DNA from: Bufo bufo | Lineage: Eukaryota > Chordata > Amphibia > Anura > Bufonidae | NCBI RefSeq assembly: GCF_905171765.1 | Contig: NC_053394.1 | Location: 159,721,256 to 159,785,255 of the forward strand | Length of the DNA stretch: 64,000 nt | Direction of reading: 5' to 3' | Part shown: positions 57,844 through 64,000 of the stretch, piece by piece | How the letters are laid out: every line of letters starts with the position of its first letter | Position numbering within the stretch: the stretch's first letter is position 1 | Made by a program: the position numbers and the translations under genes | The notes under the pieces: generated by a model | What the model was told of the DNA's origin: nothing | What the model saw: only the letters and a program-made list of their open reading frames with translations | Database searches by the model: none

Positions 57844-58126
57844 AAGGCTCTGTGCCCATGCTGCGGACCGCAAACTGGGCCAGTTGCATGCGGATCGCGG
57901 ACCCATTCACTTGAATGGGGTCCACGATTTGTCAGTTTCGCAAAAAGATAGAGCAAGTTCTATCTTTTTGCGGTGCGGAGGCACAGAACGGAACCCCAGG
58001 AAGTACTCCGTAGTGCTTCCGTTCCGCACCGCATCTCCGGATTTGCGGACCCATTCAAGTGAATGGGTCCGCATCCGTGATGCAGAATGCACACAGCCGG
58101 TGCTCCGTTTATTCTGGTGAATGAGC
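57844..58126. mobile_element. Palindromic MITE related to the GCATGAGGCC family
   Basis: Body with CCCATTCACTTGAATGGGG, its inverse CCATTCAAGTGAATGGGTC, and AAAAAGATAGA/TCTATCTTTTTGC arms around a centre near 57958. Ends are degraded (AAGGCTCTGTGCCCATG and GAATGAGCCTTA). Confidence 0.7.
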
Positions 58127-58406
58127 CTTAACTCTGATAGTCTGTTCCTCTGCCAAAACAGACTACTGGATTTACAAAACGTAGATCTGAATGAACCCTA
58201 ATGGTCCTTTTACATGGACTAATGATCAGACAGATTGTCGGGCATGATCGTTTGTATAAACGCTTGTTCCCAATAACTGCCCTGTGTAAAAGGTGCCAGG
58301 AATCCCCCGTTGAACAAACAGTTGTTCATTCATAAGGTGATTGTGTTGTTTTGCCGGTACCAAAAATCATTAGGGTCATTAATTATAGTGTTTTGTGCCT
58401 GTGTTA

Positions 58407-58670
58407 AGGCTTATGCACTCAGCCATTGCCGTTTTTCCAGTCCACAAATTGTGGATCCGCAAAAAAGCACGGATACCAGCCATTTGTGTTCCACATTTTG
58501 CGGAACAGAATGTCCTGCCCTCTACAGAATTGCCCTATCCTTCTCTGTAAAGTGGACAAGAATAGGAAATTTTCTATTTTTTTGCGGGGCCGCAGAACCG
58601 ACATACGGATGTGGACAGCACACGGGCCTATTTATGTGAGTGCGCCTTTTTTTTTTTTTTTTTTTTTACG
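58407..58670. mobile_element. GCATGAGGCC-related MITE, degraded
   Basis: Begins GGCTTATGCACTCAGCC and carries GTGGATCCGCAAAAAAGCACGG and AAGTGGACAAGAATAGG as in its relatives. The right end fades into a T run (58649-58668). Confidence 0.6.
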
Positions 58671-59465
58671 CATTCAAATTTTTACTCCACTCCAGGGGTG
58701 GCATAGTTCTGTTTGTCTGCTTTGTGTTGGGCTGTGTGACAATTTAGTTAAAATAGCTGCATGATCGGGTAGACATGCGCCTTTTCACAAACAGATGTGT
58801 ATATGGCTGCAACTTTTTATCTAATATGCAATTTTTTAAAATCTAATATACAACATTTTTGCTACACTTTTCCATCTAATTTGTGAACCAACCACCAGTA
58901 GTCTTATTGCACACGATCCACCTTCGTCCTGACGATTACAAAGATGCATCGCCTAATTAATTACCTGCTGTGTGACTCTTTATAAATACTATGCAAAATA
59001 CTGACAGGCTAATCCACTACGCCGCTATTTTTGGTCCGCAACATGGGCACCGCGGCCATACGTTTGTCTGAATGGGGCCTAAATATAAGTCACAAGTGTC
59101 CCTCACAGGACAGTGCAACCCATATCTTTGTTTACCAGCCACAGGTTCCCCAATACCAGAATCTGGAAGTTACAGGTGCACCGATAAAGGAGTCTGTCCC
59201 GTAACACTACTACTGCTACTTATTGCTTTGTCTTCTTCCTCCTGACGCCAGTGATATCACCTCAAAACCGTTTGACAACGAGAAAGAATGGGGGGAGCAT
59301 AACACAACAAAACTTTAAAAGGGGGTTGTACAGTGTCGTCATGGCCCAATAGAACACAAATGGCTATATGGCCACCACTGACTTACTGTTTGTGGTGACA
59401 TTAAGGTTTCAGACTGAGACAGTTTTGGAGAATCGGGATTAGATCTGAATGTCTGCCATGTTGTC
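58671..59465. other. No gene recognised
   Basis: AT-rich sequence with short frames only. Confidence 0.5.
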
Positions 59466-59467
59466 TT

Positions 59468-59630
59468 AGGCTACTGTCACACTCGCGTTTCACGGATCCG
59501 TTTGAAACGGATCTGTCACACAAATGACAAAACGGAGGCGAACAGAACCCATTCAAACGGATTTGTCTGTAAAGCAGATCTGTTCGTCACGTTTGTTTCC
59601 GTTTTGGCTTCCGTTTAGGGGATCTGTTTT
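59468..59630. mobile_element. GGCTACTTTCACAC-family MITE, left part only
   Basis: Starts GGCTACTGTCACACTCGCG after TTA, with repeated GGATCCGTTT/GATCTGT motifs. The right terminus is not present. Confidence 0.6.
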
Positions 59631-59669
59631 TAAGTAGGAGACCTGTCTCAAAGTGTCCACTCACTTTTA

Positions 59670-60089
59670 GGCCTCATGCACACGACAGTATTTTTTTGCG
59701 ATCTGCAAAAAGCTGTTCCGTGATCCGTTTGTGTCTTCCTTGATTTTTGGAGGATCACCAGACATGAAAAGTGAAAAAAAAATTTAAGTCAAGTTTGCCT
59801 TGCAAATGATAGGAAAAAAATGGACGCGGACGCGGATGACAATCTTGTGTGCCTCCGTGTTTTTTCACGGACCCATTGACTTGAATGGGTCCGTAAACCG
59901 TTGTCCGTGAAAAAAATAGGACAGGTCAAATTTTTTTGACGGACTGGAAACACTGATCACGGACGCGGATGACAAACGGTGCAATATCCGATTTTTCAAC
60001 GGACCCATTGAAAGTCAATGGGTCCGCAGAAAATCACGGAAAACGGAACAACGGACACGGATGCACACAACGGTCGTGTGCATGAGGCC
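59670..60089. mobile_element. Harbinger-type MITE, GCATGAGGCC family, full length (420 bp)
   Basis: Ends GGCCTCATGCACACGACAG and CGGTCGTGTGCATGAGGCC, with TTA at 59667-59669 and 60090-60092. Palindromic body with repeated GGACGCGGATGACAA and CCCATTGACTTGAATGGGTC. Confidence 0.9.
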
Positions 60090-60342
60090 TTACAGTGTAT
60101 TTAAGCAGGGAAACCTCCATTCAGGCTCTTGGTGTTTTGGGACCATGTTGCCTGCACACTTATGTCTGTGATTAAGGTTACTAATCCTGAAAGCGAGATG
60201 GAGAACACATGCCCAGGAAAGAAGATGCCGGTAATGGGTCCACCCGATAAGTTCCAAACGGATGACCAGAGTAGTTTTTTCTTTCCTGTATTTGGAGCTT
60301 CGTGCTCATCCATTATATGCGCTTGACTGTCAAGAGTTATGA

Positions 60343-60657
60343 CCAGCTACTGCAGCGCATTTCGACACGCATCGAAAGACAGGATACCCGCTACAGAAGG
60401 GCAATTTCTCCTGAAGAGTGGCTAATGGTGACAATATCTCAAGGATTGTCCTAATGTTTTTTTGGTACAGCTGTATATATGATTTTTTTATTAACATATT
60501 TTTTCACAGGTTTCTTGCTACGGTAGAAAGTCGTCTCTACATAACCAATATCGGATGGGAATTTCGACGATTTCCGGTATAGTCCGCGATACTTGTCGTG
60601 CCTTGTGGGAGGTATTGCACGAGGATTACATCCCACATCCAACTACAGAACAGTTAG
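60343..60657 (+). pseudogene. Relic of a Harbinger (HARBI1-like) transposase N-terminal region
   Basis: The first piece (60343-60450) reads LLQRISTRIERQDTRYRRA followed by ISPEEWLMVTI, ending in a stop. After 60 bp ending in TTTTCACAG, a second piece (60510-60657) reads SSLHNQYRMGISTISGIVRD then TCRALWEVLHEDYIP. The pattern (DTxYRRAISPEEWL, then RxGISTISGIVRDTC) is that of the DNA-binding region of Harbinger transposases. The gap may be an intron or an insertion, and one base is out of frame at the junction. The catalytic domain is absent. Family recognition is from memory of the pattern. Confidence 0.55.
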
Positions 60658-62354
60658 TCATAATCCTCACTTTCCTCACAATCCTGACACCATAATTCCA
60701 GCTGGCCTCACCGCTGAGATGGAACTTTTTGGATTCTTGTGATTTCGGGACGGGTGCCAATCTGGGATGAAACATCGAGGTCCGGCTGTATACCAGCACC
60801 TTGATCTTCCCTCCTGGGTAGGCCCCTGCCCCTTTTAAGCACCTCCAGGATCCCGACTTCCATCTCTGAAAAAAGAACGGTTTAAAAAGTTCAAAAGAAT
60901 AAAAGTAAAAAAAATTAAAAATAATCAAATAGAAAAAATAGTATAGAAATACTTACATGTAGCTGTTGTCATCCCTATAGATAGGATATGGAAGTCATAT
61001 TTAATGTGGACATATAATGTGTTGGTATCGCATCAAAAATGCATCAAAGACGCAGGTGCATTTTTGAGGAAAATTTAGGATTTTTAATTTGTCTATCATT
61101 GGAGATATCCAATATTGGGTTTGATGTGTATACTGTCGGACCCTGTTTATTGTTGTTGAATTTTTATATGGATACTAAGTTATTGGCGCTTATATAGATA
61201 TGTTATCTGAGCAGTTCAGTTCAGGTTTTTCACCTATATACCATTATTTATACCCCCACCTTCAATTAATGGATTTTCCTCTAAAAGGGTCAGAAAAATG
61301 TTTGCTGCCTACCACTGAGGAAGGAGCAAGAAGCTCCGAAACGTGTTTGGTGTATTATCTTATTGGCAGCCACAAATTGGAGTAGTCAGAGACTAACTAA
61401 TTATATACCTTTACATCGGGTGTATATCTACTTCGATTGTGCGATTACAAGCCTGAAATCCTGCTCCGCTATATCTGAAAACTTCATGCTGAGCCGTGTC
61501 TGGGACATTGCGCGGTGAATCAAAGTATCAGCTCCCGATCACGTGGGACGCTGCATCAGCGCACTGACTATACCCAGCTACCGGGGAGAAGCGTCTTCAA
61601 CTTAGACGCCAACATAATGGATACCCCTGGGGAGTAGTAATGTAACCATTTACACCATTGAGTGTTACTATAAAATATATAGCTATCAAGCACTGCTATA
61701 TATATATACTGCCACAACTATCGCTCAATTAATATAATAGTGACTGCAACTAATATTGACTCGATATAACAGTGACCGTAATCCTTACATACAATGGTCC
61801 TTTATACAACGATCTGTCGTATACAGGTCACCATCAAGACTATATGGAACAATAAGTTATTTTACCGCGGCCATGTTATAGACACACTAATGAACTGCAC
61901 TGCTGCTCCATATTAATTACTTATGTATATTAATTACGACTATATATTATAAGAGCTACAATTCAGTGGAACTCTAATCGGCATTATTGGGATTGCTATT
62001 TAGGAATGCAATTTATACGCAATATCTGACCTTATATGCATCAAGCTGAATGGATGACCTCCCACTATTCTGTTTGATTTTAATGTTTGTTTTATAATTT
62101 TATTTATTCCTTTTGTATTTTATTTTATATGAATCAGCTATACTACCATGAAGGATTCACTAACCAATATTAGGAACGTCAATACAAAGAACTGAGTATT
62201 TGCTCTTGAATCCGAGACACCATAAAAATTAAATGTGTTTGTTTGAATAGGAACCTCAGTCTGCTGCTACAGCATTGTGTTTTATGTACATTTATGAATT
62301 TTTATTTGTCAATCAATCAAATGTGTCTATATTGATAAATACTGAAGTACTCTA
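60658..62354. other. Intergenic sequence without a gene
   Basis: 61290-61355 holds CTGAGGAAGGAGCAAGAAGC then TCCGAAACGTG, a small hairpin motif resembling that of the foldback at 32556. The rest is AT-rich with no transposon ends identified. Confidence 0.5.
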
Positions 62355-63895
62355 CAGTTGTGGCCAAAAGTTTTGAGAATGACACAAATATTAGTTTTCA
62401 CAAAGTTTGCTGCTAAACTGCTTTTAGATCTTTGTTTCAGTTGTTTCTGTGATGTAGTGAAATATAATTACATGCACTTCATACGTTTCAAAGGCTTTTA
62501 TCGACAATTACATGACATTTATGCAAAGAGTCAGTATTTGCAGTGTTGGCCCTTCTTTTTCAGGACCTCTGCAATTTGACTGGGCATGCTCTCAATCAAC
62601 TTCTGGGCCAATTCCTGACTGATAGCAACCCATTCTTTCATAATCACTTCTTGGAGTTTGTCAGAATTAGTAGGTTTTTGTTTGTCCACCCGCCTCTTGA
62701 GGATTGACCACAAGTTCTCAATGGGATTAAGATCTGGGGAGTTTCCAGGCCATGGACCCAACATGTCAACGTTTTGGTCCCCGAGCCACTTAGTTATCAC
62801 TTTTGCCTTATGGCACGGTGCTCCATCGTGCTGGAAAATGCATTGTTCTTCACCAAACTGTTGTTGGATGGTTGGAAGAAGTTGCTGTTGGAGGGTGTTT
62901 TGGTACCATTCTTTATTCATGGCTGTGTTTTTGGGCAAAATTGTGAGTGAGCCCACTCCCTTGGATGAGAAGCAACCCCACACATGAATGGTCTCAGGAT
63001 GCTTTACTGTTGGCATGACACAGGACTAATGGTAGCGCTCACCTTTTCTTCTCCGGACAAGCCTTTTTCCAGATGCCCCAAACAATCGGAAAGAGGCTTC
63101 ATCGGAGAATATGACTTTGCCCCAGTCCTCAGCAGTCCATTCACCATACTTTCTGCAGAAGATCAATCTGTCCCTGATGTTATTTTTTTGGAGAGAAGTG
63201 TCTTCTTTGCTGCCCTTCTTGACACCAGGCTATCTTCCAAAAGTGCAGATGCGCTCACACCTGCCTGCTGCCATTCCTGAGCAAGCTCTGCACTGGTGGC
63301 CCTCCGATCCCGCAGCTAAATCCTCTTTAGGAGACGATCCTGGCGCTTGCTGGACTTTCTTGGACGCCCTGAAGCCTTCTTAACAAGAATTTAACCTCTT
63401 TCCTTAAAGTTCTTGATGATCCCATAAATTGTTGATTGAGGTGCAATCTTAGTAGCCACAATATCCTTGCCTGTGAAGCCATTTTTATGCAACGCAATGA
63501 TGGCTGCACACGTTTCTTTGCAGGTCACCATGGTTAACAATGGAAGGACAATGATTTCAAGCATCGCCCTCCTTTTAACATGTCAAGTCTGCCATTTTAA
63601 CCCAATCAGCCTGACATAATGATCTCCAGCCTTGTGCTCGTTAACATTCTCACCTGAGTTAACAAGACGATTACTGAAATGATCTCAGCAGGTCCTTTAA
63701 TGACAGCAATGAAATGCAGTGGAAAGTTTTTTTTGGGATTAAGTTAATTTTCATGGCAAAGAAGGACTATGCAATTCATCTGATCACTCTTCATAACATT
63801 CTGGAGTATATGCAAATTGCTATTATAAAAACCTAAGCAGCAACTTTTCCAATTTCCAATATTTATGTAATTCTCAAAACTTTTGGCCACGACTG
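62355..63895 (-). mobile_element. Tc1/mariner transposon, copy 2
   Basis: Same ends as the copy at 9411 (CAGTTGTGGCCAAAAG and inverted CAGTCGTGGCCAAAAG), TA at 62353-62354 and 63896-63897. Length 1541 bp, same orientation as copy 1. The sequence after it (63898-64000) holds no recognisable feature. Confidence 0.93.
62531..63531 (-). pseudogene. Broken Tc1 transposase (DD34E), copy 2
   Basis: Starts at ATG 63531-63529. Shares with copy 1 an in-frame TAA after KNFKERG. The C-terminal half is open for 161 residues (62531-63016) with FQHDGAPCHKA, DLNPIENLW and the terminal QIAEVLKKKGQHCKY, which copy 1 lacks in frame. About 18 bp are missing near 63245 and there is a frameshift near 63030. Not expected to be active. 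Confidence 0.9.
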
Positions 63896-64000
63896 TATAT
63901 GACACCAGATAAGTGAGTGCCCTCCAATTTCCAATATATATCATTTTATTCACTTATCGACGGTGGGTGCTCCGAGAAGTGTGCACCTATACTATAGATA

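Noticed and set aside
60101..60928. Minus-strand ORFs (70 and 100 residues).
   Set aside because: Opposite strand to the Harbinger relic and without recognisable domains.

Overview
The window is vertebrate nuclear DNA, most likely from an anuran amphibian. It is dominated by transposable elements, with one recognisable host gene. The amphibian assignment is inference from the dense mix of Tc1, hAT, piggyBac, PIF/Harbinger-type and Ty3/Gypsy copies and from the type of the host gene; no species call is possible from the sequence alone.

Host gene. A complete seven-exon pi-class glutathione S-transferase gene (gstp1-like) lies on the minus strand from a TATA box near 57075-57080 to the stop codon at 22586. 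It encodes 207 residues. Every intron is GT-AG, and the start codon is split by intron 1 (A in exon 1, TG in exon 2), the arrangement I know from human GSTP1. Just upstream of the TATA box is a near-perfect antioxidant response element (57091-57110). The gene covers about 34.5 kb because introns 1, 2 and 5 are filled with transposons; human GSTP1 is only a few kb.

Layout. 1-3466: head-to-head palindromic tandem array (unit about 773 bp) ending in a piggyBac-like terminus inserted in a Ty3/Gypsy pol gene. 3463-6738: rest of that chromodomain Gypsy element and its 3' LTR. 6739-9230: minus-strand fragment of another element, with a SAP-like ORF and short repeats. 9411-10934: Tc1 copy. 11906-20497: palindromes, a 109-bp minisatellite and two large Harbinger-type MITEs. 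22249-36462: gstp exons 7 to 2, with a hAT fragment, a dead piggyBac transposase, a nested stack of elements and a 1.6-kb foldback in the introns. 36463-56998: intron 1, with foldbacks, two solo LTRs, a Tc1 copy, several MITEs and a 7.4-kb hAT transposon that carries a second hAT inside its transposase gene. 56999-57131: exon 1 and promoter. 57132-64000: more MITEs, a Harbinger transposase relic and a second copy of the first Tc1 element.

All transposase genes seen here are broken by stops or frameshifts. The Gypsy pol ORF is open but lacks its 5' part in this window. I found no RNA genes, CRISPR arrays or bacterial-type systems.
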